NCBI GenBank assembly: GCA_035626155.1
Contig: DASPOF010000159.1
Coordinates: 1-31,587, forward strand
Source of the DNA: DASPOF01 sp035626155
Lineage (GTDB): Bacteria; Desulfobacterota; Binatia; Binatales; Binataceae
Reading direction: 5' to 3'
DNA: 31,587 nt
The translations under genes and the position numbers were made by a program. The notes under the pieces are model-generated. The model saw only the letters and a program-made list of their open reading frames with translations. It was not told the DNA's origin and did no database searches. Shown in pieces: positions 7,182 through 15,536 of the stretch. How positions within the stretch are numbered: position 1 is the first letter of the stretch; each line of letters begins with the position of its first letter.

Positions 7182-8522
7182 ATGCGATTGCCGGATTCGC
7201 CCCTGTCGCTTTGGCTCGATACCTACGGTCCCTACACCCCCGAAGCGCCGCTTGCCGGTGACGTCGCGCTCGATGTCGCCGTGATCGGCGGCGGATTTAC
7301 CGGGATTGCGACCGCGTGCGAACTCAGGCGCGCCGATGCGGCGCTCAAAGTCGCGGTGCTGGAGGCGAGAACCGTCGGCTACGGCGCCAGCGGACGCAAC
7401 GGGTCGTTCGCGATGACGGTGGTCGGGCTGGGCTTCGGGCCGACCGCGATGTTGCGCGGCAATCAATTTCTCAAGGATGCGCACCGCTTCATGGAGCGTG
7501 CGGTCGACAACCTCGACGAACTTATCGCGCGCGACCATCTCGACTGCGATCGAATTCGTCCCGGCTTTCTCAGAGTGGCGACCACGCCGGCCTACATCCG
7601 CCGCCTCAAGCATGAAGTCGAGCTGATGAAATCGCTGGGCGTCATCGGAATCGACTGGATCGAGGAAGACGCGGTGCGCGCGCGCGTGAATTCGCCGCGT
7701 TACATGGGCGCGATGTGGGAGCCGCGCCTGCTGCTCATCAATCCCGCCAAACTGGTGCGCGAGGAAAAGCGGCTCGCGCTCAAGCTCGGCGCGGCGGTGT
7801 ACGAGAACACTCCGGTTCTCGAACTCGCGTCGGGACCGCCGTTCCGGCTGCGGACGGAACACGGAACTGTCACCGCGCAGAAACTCGTCTTCGCCACCAA
7901 CGCATACTCACATCTTTTTCCCGAGCTTAAGCGCAAACAGATACCCGGCTTTACCTACATGATTGCGACCGAGCCGCTCACGCCCGCCCAGTTGGAGCCG
8001 ATCGGATGGAAGGGCTTCGAGGGCGTCGAGGACGCGCGCAATCTAATCCACTATTACCGGCGCACACCGGATAACCGACTCGTGATGGGCGGCGGTCCCG
8101 TCGGGCTGACCTTCGCAAACCAGCTCGATGCCGACAGCAACGCAACCGCATGGCGCCATCTCGAAGAGCACATCGCGTTCCTCTTTCCCTCTCTAAAAGG
8201 CGTGCGGATTACCCATCGATGGGGCGGGCCGTTCTCAGTCACTCTCGATCTGACGCCAGCGGTCGGCTTCCTGGGCGACCATCGCGCGGTCTACAGCCTC
8301 GGCTGCGTCGGTCACGGCGTTTCGCTCTCCCATCTGAACGCCCAGGTGATTCGCGACCTTCTGCTCGAGCGGCAAAGCGATCTGATGGATAGTCCGTTCG
8401 TCAATCGCAAGGTGATTCCCTGGCCGCCCGAGCCGCTGCGAATCATGGCGGCCACGGCGGTGAGAGCGTACCTCAAAGCCGAGGACTGGGTGCATGAGCG
8501 CCACCTCGGCTCCGGCGCATAG
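7182..8522 (+). CDS. FAD-dependent amine/amino-acid oxidoreductase (DAO family)
   Basis: A 446-residue flavoprotein of the DAO fold. It starts with a short lead, then a Rossmann dinucleotide site with GGGFTG at 36-41 and acidic E61 at the end of the second strand, followed by YGASGRNGSF (67-76), the signature seen in gamma-glutamylputrescine oxidase (PuuB)-like enzymes. A C-terminal FAD-contact region with GCVGHGVSLSH is also present. These enzymes oxidise a primary or secondary amine, giving an imine or aldehyde and H2O2 or reduced carrier. ATG 7182 is preferred over an upstream in-frame start at 7134 because GGAGGAAG precedes it and the resulting N-terminus matches the family. It is divergent from the glycoside hydrolase gene. 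The substrate is unknown; no putrescine-pathway partners are nearby. Confidence 0.9.
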   Translation: MRLPDSPLSLWLDTYGPYTPEAPLAGDVALDVAVIGGGFTGIATACELRRADAALKVAVLEARTVGYGASGRNGSFAMTVVGLGFGPTAMLRGNQFLKDAHRFMERAVDNLDELIARDHLDCDRIRPGFLRVATTPAYIRRLKHEVELMKSLGVIGIDWIEEDAVRARVNSPRYMGAMWEPRLLLINPAKLVREEKRLALKLGAAVYENTPVLELASGPPFRLRTEHGTVTAQKLVFATNAYSHLFPELKRKQIPGFTYMIATEPLTPAQLEPIGWKGFEGVEDARNLIHYYRRTPDNRLVMGGGPVGLTFANQLDADSNATAWRHLEEHIAFLFPSLKGVRITHRWGGPFSVTLDLTPAVGFLGDHRAVYSLGCVGHGVSLSHLNAQVIRDLLLERQSDLMDSPFVNRKVIPWPPEPLRIMAATAVRAYLKAEDWVHERHLGSGA

Positions 8523-8574
8523 GACGCCGGGTTTTCCGCGGCCTTCTTCGATTTGAGATAAACGGGGGGAGACG

Positions 8575-9495
8575 ATGGCCTCATCCGATCGTCTGTGCGT
8601 GGTAACGGGAGCCTTCGGTTACACCGGGCGTCACATCGCGCGGATGCTTCTCGATCGTGGTTGGCGGGTGCGCACGTTGACCAATCATCCGCGCACGCCC
8701 GATCCATTCGGCGGAGCGGTCGAGATTCGCCCTCTGCATTTCTCCAGGCGGGACGAACTGCAAAGCAGCCTGCGCGGCGCCGATACTCTCATCAATACCT
8801 ATTGGGTGCGCTTCGCGTGGGGCGGCGAGACGCACGAGAGCGCGGTCGCCCATACCAAGATGCTGATCGAAGCGGCAAGAGAAGCCGGTGTGCGACGGCT
8901 CGTCCATGTGAGTATCACGAACCCCTCCGCTGATTCCGACCTTCCGTACTTTCGCGGCAAGGGCCAGCTCGAGGAGTTCATCCGCAACGCCGGAATCTCA
9001 TACGCGATTCTGCGGCCGACGGTGTTGTTCGGTCAGGACGACATTCTCATCAATAACATCGCGTGGGTTCTGCGCCATTTTCCTGTCTTCGGCATGCCGG
9101 GACGCGGCGATTACCAGATGCAGCCCGTGTTCGTCGAGGACTTCGCTGCGCTGGCGGTCGAATCGATCGGCGGTAGCTCGGATGTCGCGATCGATGCGGT
9201 CGGGCCCGAAACTTATTCGTTCGCTGAATTGCTCCGGATGCTGAAGAGAATTCTCGCGAGCCACTGCGTAATTTTGCCGTTCCCGCCGATCGTTGCATTG
9301 GCGGCGGCAAGGGCGATCGGCGCTCTGCTCGGAGATGTCATGCTCACGGCGGACGAGGTGAAAGGCCTGATGCGCAACCTTTTGATTTCGAGCCGTCCCC
9401 CCTCCTGCAGCACGCGGCTCAGCGAATGGCTGCAACAGAATGCCGATTCGGTCGGCGTGAATTACGCATCCGAACTGGCGCGCCGCCGCCACTAA
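8575..9495 (+). CDS. NAD(P)-binding atypical SDR (NmrA/NDUFA9-like)
   Basis: A 306-residue protein with an N-terminal Rossmann motif GAFGYTG (12-18), a variant of TGxxGxxG, and the R40-containing loop expected for NADP(H) preference. An HVSITNPS segment (111-118) precedes Y125 and K129, which keep YxxxK spacing. The C-terminal part, with LRPTVLFGQDD and VEDFA, is typical of atypical extended SDRs such as NDUFA9-like or NmrA-like proteins, which may be enzymes, redox sensors or quinone-related factors. GGGGGAGA lies close before the ATG. The gene follows the flavoenzyme by 52 bp in the same direction and may be cotranscribed with it. The specific reaction is not identifiable. Confidence 0.88.
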   Translation: MASSDRLCVVTGAFGYTGRHIARMLLDRGWRVRTLTNHPRTPDPFGGAVEIRPLHFSRRDELQSSLRGADTLINTYWVRFAWGGETHESAVAHTKMLIEAAREAGVRRLVHVSITNPSADSDLPYFRGKGQLEEFIRNAGISYAILRPTVLFGQDDILINNIAWVLRHFPVFGMPGRGDYQMQPVFVEDFAALAVESIGGSSDVAIDAVGPETYSFAELLRMLKRILASHCVILPFPPIVALAAARAIGALLGDVMLTADEVKGLMRNLLISSRPPSCSTRLSEWLQQNADSVGVNYASELARRRH

Positions 9496-9592
9496 CCTCC
9501 GGTCCCTCGCCTCCAGCGCCGATCTCGGGCGTTCGACGCTCAGCCGGCGTTCCGCTAAGACTAAAAGAAACCAATAGCGGAGGTTTACCAAG

Positions 9593-11182
9593 ATGGCATC
9601 GGCTGCTTTGCGCGAGGCGCAACCGGTCGTCGAAACCACGTGCGGCAAAGTCCGCGGAATTACCGCCGCCGGCGTCAGCATCTTCAAAGGAATCCCCTAC
9701 GGCGCTTCCACGGCGGGAAAGAATCGCTTCATGCCTCCGGTCGCCGTGCAGCCGTGGACCGGCGTGCGCGATGCGTTCGAATACGGACCCAGCGCGCCGC
9801 AAAATCCGTCCACGATGCGCGGCAACGTCGATCCGCGCGGCGGATATGCCGCGTACGGCGATGCCGACGGCATACCGGAAAGCGAAGACTGCCTGGTGCT
9901 CAACGTCTGGACGCGAGGACCCGGCGACGGCGGCAAGCGCCCCGTGATGTTCTGGTGCCACGGCGGCGGCTTCGCGTCGAGTTCGGGATCGCCGCTGATG
10001 TATGGCGGCGAGCGTCTCGCGCTGCGCGGAGACGTGGTCGTGGTGACGGTCAACCACCGGCTCGGCGCTCTCGGCTATACGTACATCGCCGGAGTCGGCG
10101 GCGATCAGTTCGCATCGTCGGTCAACGTGGGGATGCTCGACCTGGTCGCGGCGCTCGAATGGGTCCGCGACAATATCGCGGCATTCGGCGGTGACCCGCG
10201 CAACGTCACGATCTTCGGCGAATCGGGCGGCGGCGCCAAGGTCTCGACCTTGCTCGCAATGCCGTCGGCGAAGGGACTCTTTCACCGCGCGGTGATCCAG
10301 AGCGGCCCGGGATTTCGGATGATCGAGCCGGGCAGCGCAGTCGAGGTCGCCGACATGCTGCTAGCCGAGTTGGGGATCGATCGCGCGCGCGTCGGCGAAA
10401 TTCAGGCCGTCCCGACCGCTCGCATCCTCGCCGCCGAGGCCGCGGTCGAGCGCAAGCTCGGACGCCGCACAGTGGGATTCAGGCAGGGCTTCGCTCCGGT
10501 AGTGGATAAGCGGACTCTCTCGCAGCATCCGTTCGACCCGAAGGCATCTCCGCTTTGCGCCGATGTGCCGGTCATGATCGGTTACAATCGCACCGAGCCG
10601 ACGCTGTTCATGGCTGGCGATCGCGAGGCTTTCATGCTCGATGAGGCCGGACTTCGCCGCCGCATCGGCCTCCTGATCCGCGAGGGGTCCGAGCGGGTGA
10701 TCGAAGAGTTCCGCGCCGCCAATCCCGGCGCGACCCCATCCGACCTGTTCTTCCTGATCGGCGCCGAGTATCCGACCGGAGCCTTCTCCCGCAAGATCGC
10801 GCAGCGCAAGACCGAGCAGGGCGGGGCGCCGGGCTACATGTACCGGTTCGATTGGGAGACGCCGATCGCGGGCGGACGGCTCAAGTCGCCGCACGCACTC
10901 GAGATAACTTTCGTGTTCGACCACGCGGGCGAGCCGCTCGCACCCCGGCTTGCGCCCGACAGTCCCGAGGTGCACGCGCTGGCCGCCGAGATGAGCGGGC
11001 GCTGGATCGCGTTCGCCCGCACCGGCGACCCCAACACCGGCAACGCGCCGCGCTGGCCGGCGTACACCGCGGCCGAGCGCGCGACCATGATCTTCAATAG
11101 CAAGTGCCGGGTCGAGAAGGATCCATCGCGCCAGGAGCGGGTCGCGATCGATCGAAACCTTTTCCCAAACGAAACTACCTAA
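9593..11182 (+). CDS. Type-B carboxylesterase
   Basis: A 529-residue alpha/beta hydrolase of the carboxylesterase/cholinesterase family, normal in length. The oxyanion-hole motif HGGGF is at 123-127. The catalytic triad is S211 in GESGGG (nucleophile elbow), E335 in YNRTEPTLF and H434 in SPHALEITF. The EDCLVLNVW signature (98-106) is also present. It hydrolyses carboxylic esters; the natural substrate is not predictable. No signal peptide is seen, so it is probably cytoplasmic. GGAGG lies about 10 nt before ATG 9593. It follows the SDR gene by 97 bp and precedes the GST gene by 77 bp, all in one direction; a shared detoxification or aromatic-ester role is possible but unproven. Confidence 0.94.
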   Translation: MASAALREAQPVVETTCGKVRGITAAGVSIFKGIPYGASTAGKNRFMPPVAVQPWTGVRDAFEYGPSAPQNPSTMRGNVDPRGGYAAYGDADGIPESEDCLVLNVWTRGPGDGGKRPVMFWCHGGGFASSSGSPLMYGGERLALRGDVVVVTVNHRLGALGYTYIAGVGGDQFASSVNVGMLDLVAALEWVRDNIAAFGGDPRNVTIFGESGGGAKVSTLLAMPSAKGLFHRAVIQSGPGFRMIEPGSAVEVADMLLAELGIDRARVGEIQAVPTARILAAEAAVERKLGRRTVGFRQGFAPVVDKRTLSQHPFDPKASPLCADVPVMIGYNRTEPTLFMAGDREAFMLDEAGLRRRIGLLIREGSERVIEEFRAANPGATPSDLFFLIGAEYPTGAFSRKIAQRKTEQGGAPGYMYRFDWETPIAGGRLKSPHALEITFVFDHAGEPLAPRLAPDSPEVHALAAEMSGRWIAFARTGDPNTGNAPRWPAYTAAERATMIFNSKCRVEKDPSRQERVAIDRNLFPNETT

Positions 11183-11259
11183 GCGGCGGCATCGGGCGCG
11201 TGCGATTAGCCACTGAGGCGAGAATTGGATTACTCACTTCGCCAAGGAGGAGCAAGCAG

Positions 11260-12009
11260 ATGATCGATCTTTACTTTTGGCCCACCCCAAACGGAAAGAA
11301 AGTTTCTATCCTGCTCGAGGAGTGCGGGCTTCCATACAATATCAAGCCGATCAATATCGGTCGCGGCGACCAGCTCTCCCCGGACTTTCTGAGGATCTCG
11401 CCCAACGGGCGGATGCCCGCGATCGTGGACCACGAACCGACGGGCGGCGGGGCGCCGATTTCGATTTTCGAGTCGGGCGCCATCCTGATGTACCTCGCGG
11501 AGAAGGCCGGGAAGTTTTTCCCGCAGGACCTGCGCCGCAAATACGACGTCTGCCAGTGGGTATTCTGGCAGATGGCCAACCAGGGACCGAAACTCGGCGA
11601 GCAGGGTCATTTCCGCCGCGCCGCGCAGGATCCCAGGAACGGCGATCTCTCATACGCAGTGCTTCGCTTCGACAGCGAGGCGCACCGCATCTTTGGAGTG
11701 ATGAATCTCGGACTGTTCAACAAGCGATACCTCGCCGCCGGCGAATACACTATCGCGGACATCATCTGCTATCCGTGGGCGACAGGCTGGAAGCCGCGAG
11801 GCATCGATATCGATGAGTTTCCGAACGTGAAGCGATGGCTTGCCGAAATCGGCGATCGCCCGGCGGTCAAGAAGGCGATGGCGGTCGGCCCCGAATTCCA
11901 CGAGGACCCGTCCAAGATTACCCCCGAGGAGAGAGCCAGGCGCGCAAAGCTGCTGACTCATCAGCGAGCGCAGCCCGTGCCGAAAGAGTGGATGCAGGCC
12001 GCCGGGTAG
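11260..12009 (+). CDS. Nu-class glutathione S-transferase (YfcG/YghU-like)
   Basis: A 249-residue GST. The N-terminal thioredoxin-like domain (about 1-85) has T9-P10-N11-G12 in WPTPNGKKV, the Thr/Asn pair that marks Nu-class enzymes, plus PNGRMPAIVD and the FESGAI turn that holds the gamma-glutamyl group. The C-terminal helical domain (about 95-215) contains the ADI segment (YTIADIICYPW). Known Nu-class members bind two glutathiones and act as disulfide-bond oxidoreductases with little conjugating activity. The frame is open from 11104 across the esterase end, but ATG 11260 follows AAGGAGGAG at good distance and starts at the family N-terminus. It converges with nth across a 69-bp gap in which I see no clear terminator. 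Confidence 0.93.
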   Translation: MIDLYFWPTPNGKKVSILLEECGLPYNIKPINIGRGDQLSPDFLRISPNGRMPAIVDHEPTGGGAPISIFESGAILMYLAEKAGKFFPQDLRRKYDVCQWVFWQMANQGPKLGEQGHFRRAAQDPRNGDLSYAVLRFDSEAHRIFGVMNLGLFNKRYLAAGEYTIADIICYPWATGWKPRGIDIDEFPNVKRWLAEIGDRPAVKKAMAVGPEFHEDPSKITPEERARRAKLLTHQRAQPVPKEWMQAAG

Positions 12010-12078
12010 CGCGGCGAGACTGAGATTCGCGTCGTGCTGCCGCGTCCAGTTGCGGGAGAAGGATGCGGTCCCGCGGCG

Positions 12079-12810
12079 TCAGCGCGAGCGCGTGACCTCG
12101 ATGCGCGGGCAGGCATCGGCGATCGGGCATCGCGAGCACCACGGCGACATCGGCTGGCAAATCGTCTGTCCAAATGCGACCAGGATCGCGTTGTACCCGA
12201 TCCAGTGGCGGCGCGGCAGCACGGCGCGCAGCGCGGCCTCGGTTTTTTCCGGCGTCTTCGTCCTCACCAGCCCCCATCGGTTCGAGATCCGATGCACGTG
12301 CGTATCGACGCAGATGCCGGGCTTGCCGAAAGCCTCGGTCACGACCAGGTTCGCGGTCTTGCGCCCGACGCCCTTGAGCTTGAGCAGTTCGTCGATCGTG
12401 TCGGGCACCGCGCCGGAGAATTTTTCGAGCAGGTCGCGGCAGATTCCGCGGATCACGCGGGCTTTCGTGCGATAGAAGCCGACCGGGTAGATGAGACGTT
12501 CGAGCGTGCGGGGCGAAAGCGCGAGCATCGCGGCGGGCGTCTCCGCGCGGGCGAACAGCCGGCCCGCCGCCGCAGCCGTCGTCTCATCCTTGGTGCGTAG
12601 GCTTAAGATGCATCCGATCAGGGTGAGGAACGGGTCTTTGCGCTCCTCGGAGATGAGGGTGAGGATCGGCGCGTTCCATGCGGGGGCTTCGCGCCGTAAA
12701 ACGCGCAGCAGATTCCCCACCGTTCGCCGCGTGATTGGCGCGCGCCGGCGTTGCGCACGATTCTTGTCGGCTTCGTGACGAGCGATGCGCGCCGCGGCCA
12801 GCGATGCCAT
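12079..12810 (-). CDS. nth: Endonuclease III (DNA glycosylase/AP lyase)
   Basis: A 243-residue base-excision repair enzyme that removes oxidised pyrimidines and cleaves abasic sites by beta-elimination. The helix-hairpin-helix LKGVGRKTAN carries catalytic K151, and D169 lies in CVDTHV. The C-terminal [4Fe-4S] loop has C218-x6-C225-x2-C228-x5-C234, the exact spacing of the family. The N-terminal 30 residues are an Arg/Ala-rich extension compared with E. coli Nth (211 aa), so the true start may lie further in. The gene is divergent from the RelBE-like pair with 88 bp between them; that short gap must hold both promoters, so the palindrome at 12875 could influence both. Confidence 0.95.
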   Translation of the reverse strand: MASLAAARIARHEADKNRAQRRRAPITRRTVGNLLRVLRREAPAWNAPILTLISEERKDPFLTLIGCILSLRTKDETTAAAAGRLFARAETPAAMLALSPRTLERLIYPVGFYRTKARVIRGICRDLLEKFSGAVPDTIDELLKLKGVGRKTANLVVTEAFGKPGICVDTHVHRISNRWGLVRTKTPEKTEAALRAVLPRRHWIGYNAILVAFGQTICQPMSPWCSRCPIADACPRIEVTRSR

Positions 12811-12874
12811 AATGCGGCACTCTTAGCACGCCCGCAAACCGTTCGCAGCCCTGCTGGCGTTGGCGCCGCGTCGT

Positions 12875-12890
12875 GCTATACATGTATAGC
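12875..12890. promoter_or_regulatory. Perfect 16-bp palindrome, likely antitoxin operator
   Basis: GCTATACATGTATAGC is a perfect 16-bp palindrome with an AT-rich core in otherwise very GC-rich DNA. It ends 8 bp before the first possible antitoxin ATG (12899). The core contains TATACA, which resembles a -10 element, although I see no matching -35. Ribbon-helix-helix antitoxins commonly repress their own promoter through such dyads, so this is the obvious candidate site. Confidence 0.7.
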
Positions 12891-12898
12891 GCCCTCAA

Positions 12899-13141
12899 AT
12901 GGGGCGCGCGATTATCGTGTTGGCGTTGCGTTTACCGAAAGATCTCGAGCGGCGGCTGGAGAAGCTCGCCCGCAAGACCGGCCGGACCAAGAGCTATTAC
13001 GCCAGGCAGGCGATCGAGGAGTTTCTAGAGGAGCGCGAGGATTACCTGCTCGGCGTTTCCGTAATCGAGCGCATGGAGCGCGGCGAGGAACCCACCATAA
13101 GCCTGCGCGAGCTTCAGAAGCGACTTGGCCTGGACGGTTAG
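12899..13141 (+). CDS. relB: RelB-family ribbon-helix-helix antitoxin
   Basis: An 80-residue (or 74-residue) protein. An N-terminal strand (LALRLPKDL) and two helices containing KTGRTKSYYARQAIEE form a ribbon-helix-helix DNA-binding domain; the C-terminal half (ERGEEPTISLRELQKRL) is the usual toxin-wrapping segment. Two starts are possible: ATG 12899 with no Shine-Dalgarno, perhaps leaderless, or GTG 12917, which gives the family-style beginning MLALRLPKDLE. The stop overlaps the toxin start by 17 bp, the tight coupling expected for a type II toxin-antitoxin pair. It probably represses its own operon via the palindrome at 12875. The symbol reflects the family, not proven orthology to E. coli RelB. 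Confidence 0.88.
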   Translation: MGRAIIVLALRLPKDLERRLEKLARKTGRTKSYYARQAIEEFLEEREDYLLGVSVIERMERGEEPTISLRELQKRLGLDG

Positions 13142-13391
13142 GATCGCCGCGACCGCAGAGCGGGGCCTGCGCTCGCTGGACCGGCAGGTCCAGCAACGAA
13201 TCTTCAACTATCTTCGTGACCGGCTCGCATCCGGTCAGAATCCACGCCGGCTCGGCAAGGCGCTTCATGGCGAGAGAGCCGGGCTGTGGCGGTATCGAGT
13301 CGGCGACTACCGGCTGATCTGTCACATCGACGATGAGCGGTCGCAGGTCGTGTTAGTCGCGATCGGGCATCGGCGCGAAATTTATCGCTAG
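13125..13391 (+). CDS. relE: RelE/ParE-superfamily toxin
   Basis: An 88-residue small basic protein with the RelE fold pattern: strand WTVRIAA, two helices carrying LDRQVQQRIFNYL, then GLWRYRVGDYRLICHI and a final VVLVAIGHRREIYR strand. RelE toxins cleave mRNA in the ribosomal A site. The conserved basic and aromatic residues here (the Arg and Tyr of RYRVGDYR, and HRREIY at the end) match those of the RelE group better than gyrase-targeting ParE. Translation starts at TTG 13125 inside the antitoxin gene, a weak start that would keep toxin below antitoxin. It ends 115 bp before E1 alpha, so it is probably an independent two-gene unit. The protein looks intact and potentially active. Confidence 0.88.
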   Translation: MAWTVRIAATAERGLRSLDRQVQQRIFNYLRDRLASGQNPRRLGKALHGERAGLWRYRVGDYRLICHIDDERSQVVLVAIGHRREIYR

Positions 13392-13506
13392 CGCCAACCC
13401 GCCGGGCGGGCATTCTCGGCCCGTTTGACGCTCGATGGCGATCGGTAATACTTGTCGCTCGCGGGCGCGTCGCATCCCGCCCGGACCGCCTGAGGAGGTA
13501 CGCGTC

Positions 13507-14496
13507 ATGGACGTGGGCAAGGACAAGCTGCTCGACATGTACCACACGATGCAGCGGATTCGGCATTTCGAGTCGAAGATCCGCGATCTCGCGCTGACCG
13601 GCGAAATTCCCGGCTTTGTGCACGTCTCGATCGGCGAAGAGGCGAGCGCGACCGGGGTGTGCGCGGCGCTCCGCCCCACCGACCGCATCACTTCCACCCA
13701 TCGCGGCCACAGCCATCTGATTGCCAAGGGCGGACGGCTCGACCGGATGATGGCGGAGATTTTCGGGAAGCGCGCCGGCTACTGCAAGGGCAAAGGTGGC
13801 TCGATGCACATCGTCGATTTCTCGCTCGGGATTCTCGGCGCCAACGGAATCGTCGGCGCGGGACTCCCGATCGCGACCGGGTCCGCGCTCGCGGCGCAAA
13901 TCGCCGGGCGCGACGACGTGACCGCGTGCTTCTTCGGCGACGGCGCATCCAACGAGGGCACGTTCCATGAGTCGCTGAACCTCGCCGCGGTCTGGAAGCT
14001 GCCGGTCGTATTCGTGTGCGAGAACAACGGGTTCGGCGAATTCACTCCGATGAAGACCGTCACCTCGGTGACCGACATCGCGGTGCGCGCGCAGGCCTAC
14101 AACATTCCGGGCCATATCGTGGACGGCAACAACGTGCTCGAGGTTTTCGCCTACGCGAGCGATGCGGTCGCGCGCGCGCGCGCAGGGGGCGGACCCACCC
14201 TTCTCGAATGCAAGACCTATCGATGGGAGGGGCACGTGGTCGGCGAGCAGGCCTTCCTCGGCGAGGAGGCGTATCGCTCGAAGGCGGAGGTCGAGGAGTG
14301 GAAGCGCAAGTGCCCGCTGATCCGCTTCGAAAAATGGTGCGCCGAATCCGGCAGGATCGCCCCCGCGGAACTCGCGCGGATCGTCGCCGACACGCAGGCG
14401 GAACTCGAGGCCGCGATTGAATTCGCGCGCGCCGCCGAGCTCCCGAACGCATCCGAAGTCACCGACGACGTGTTCACCACCGAGCCGCGCAAGTGA
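13507..14496 (+). CDS. 2-oxoacid dehydrogenase E1 component, alpha subunit
   Basis: A 329-residue thiamine-diphosphate subunit of a pyruvate/acetoin/branched-chain dehydrogenase. The TPP-Mg motif begins at G144-D145-G146 (FFGDGASNEGTFHES) and ends at N173-N174 (CENNGFG). THRGHSH (64-70) and GKGGSMHI (95-102) supply other cofactor and active-site contacts. The wording of the TPP motif is closest to acetoin- or pyruvate-type enzymes. ATG 13507 is used because GAGGAGG precedes it; the frame extends upstream to 13435 without a ribosome site. It heads an E1 alpha-E1 beta-E2 cluster. The true substrate, pyruvate or acetoin, cannot be decided: no acetoin regulator (AcoR) and no lipoamide dehydrogenase is present. 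Confidence 0.93.
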   Translation: MDVGKDKLLDMYHTMQRIRHFESKIRDLALTGEIPGFVHVSIGEEASATGVCAALRPTDRITSTHRGHSHLIAKGGRLDRMMAEIFGKRAGYCKGKGGSMHIVDFSLGILGANGIVGAGLPIATGSALAAQIAGRDDVTACFFGDGASNEGTFHESLNLAAVWKLPVVFVCENNGFGEFTPMKTVTSVTDIAVRAQAYNIPGHIVDGNNVLEVFAYASDAVARARAGGGPTLLECKTYRWEGHVVGEQAFLGEEAYRSKAEVEEWKRKCPLIRFEKWCAESGRIAPAELARIVADTQAELEAAIEFARAAELPNASEVTDDVFTTEPRK

Positions 14497-14537
14497 ACGC
14501 GCGCAAGTGAACGGATGACCGGCGGAGGAATCGCGCC

Positions 14538-15509
14538 ATGGCGGAAATCAATTTCATCCAGGCAATCAATCAGGCGATCAGCGAAGAAATGGAGCGCGAC
14601 CCGCTCACCTTCCTGATGGGCGAGGATGTCGTGCTCGGCGCGTTCGGCGCGACCCGGGGGCTCTCCGAAAAGTTCGGTCCCAATCGCGTACGCAACACCC
14701 CGATTTCGGAGGCCGGTTTCGTCGGCGCGGCGGTGGGCGCGGCGATGGCGGGAACGCGGCCGATTTGTGAGGTGGAATTCGCGAGCTTCTTCTATTGCGC
14801 GTTCGATCAGGTCTGCAACCAGGCCGCCAAGCTGCGCTACATGTCGGGTGGCCAGGCGCGCCTCCCGATTACTTTCCGCGCCGTGTACGGCGCAGTGGGC
14901 AGCGCCGCCGCGCAGCACTCCGAGACCGTCTATGCGCAGTTCCTGAGCGTGCCCGGGCTCAAGCTCGTGGTGCCCTCGGGACCCTCGGACATGAAGGGGC
15001 TCCTCAAGAGCGCGATTCGCGACGACAACCCGGTCATCGTGTTCGAGCACGGGGCGCTCGGCCGCCTGCGCGAGGAGGTCCCCGACGGCGAGCACCTGGT
15101 GCCGCTCGGCAAGGCGGCGGTCAAGCGCGCGGGCGAGCAGGTGACCGTCGTGGCGATCGGCGCGATGGTGCCGAAGGCTCTGCAAGCCGCAGACGCGCTT
15201 GCCAAGGAGAACGTCTCGGTCGAGGTGATCGATCCTCGCACGCTGATTCCGCTCGATGAGGACGCGATACTAGCATCGGTGGCGAAGACCAATCGCGTCG
15301 TGATCGCCGACGAGGGGCACTACCGGGGCGGCGCCGCCGCCGATATCGCGGCGATAATCGCCGAGAAGGGCTTCGACTACCTCGATGCGCCCATCGCGCG
15401 GGTCACGTCGCTCGACGTCCCCATCCCGTTCAGCCCGCCGCTGGAGAGGGCAGCCGTCGCCGACGCGGCGCGAGTCGAGGCGGCGATTCGCCGCGTACTG
15501 GGGCGATAA
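14538..15509 (+). CDS. 2-oxoacid dehydrogenase E1 component, beta subunit
   Basis: A 323-residue protein of normal E1 beta length. It has the N-terminal pyrimidine-binding transketolase domain (about 5-175), with GEDVVLGAFG, TPISEAGFVGAAVG and the FRAVYGAVG segment, and the C-terminal transketolase domain (about 190-320) with VEVIDPRTLIPLD. With the alpha subunit it forms the alpha2beta2 TPP enzyme that decarboxylates the 2-oxoacid and acylates the lipoyl group of E2. GGCGGAGGA precedes ATG 14538 at good spacing. It is separated from E1 alpha by 41 bp and from E2 by 27 bp in one direction, an operon-like arrangement. Confidence 0.95.
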   Translation: MAEINFIQAINQAISEEMERDPLTFLMGEDVVLGAFGATRGLSEKFGPNRVRNTPISEAGFVGAAVGAAMAGTRPICEVEFASFFYCAFDQVCNQAAKLRYMSGGQARLPITFRAVYGAVGSAAAQHSETVYAQFLSVPGLKLVVPSGPSDMKGLLKSAIRDDNPVIVFEHGALGRLREEVPDGEHLVPLGKAAVKRAGEQVTVVAIGAMVPKALQAADALAKENVSVEVIDPRTLIPLDEDAILASVAKTNRVVIADEGHYRGGAAADIAAIIAEKGFDYLDAPIARVTSLDVPIPFSPPLERAAVADAARVEAAIRRVLGR

Positions 15510-15536
15510 GCGCGCCGGCCGGATGCGGTTCTCTCC

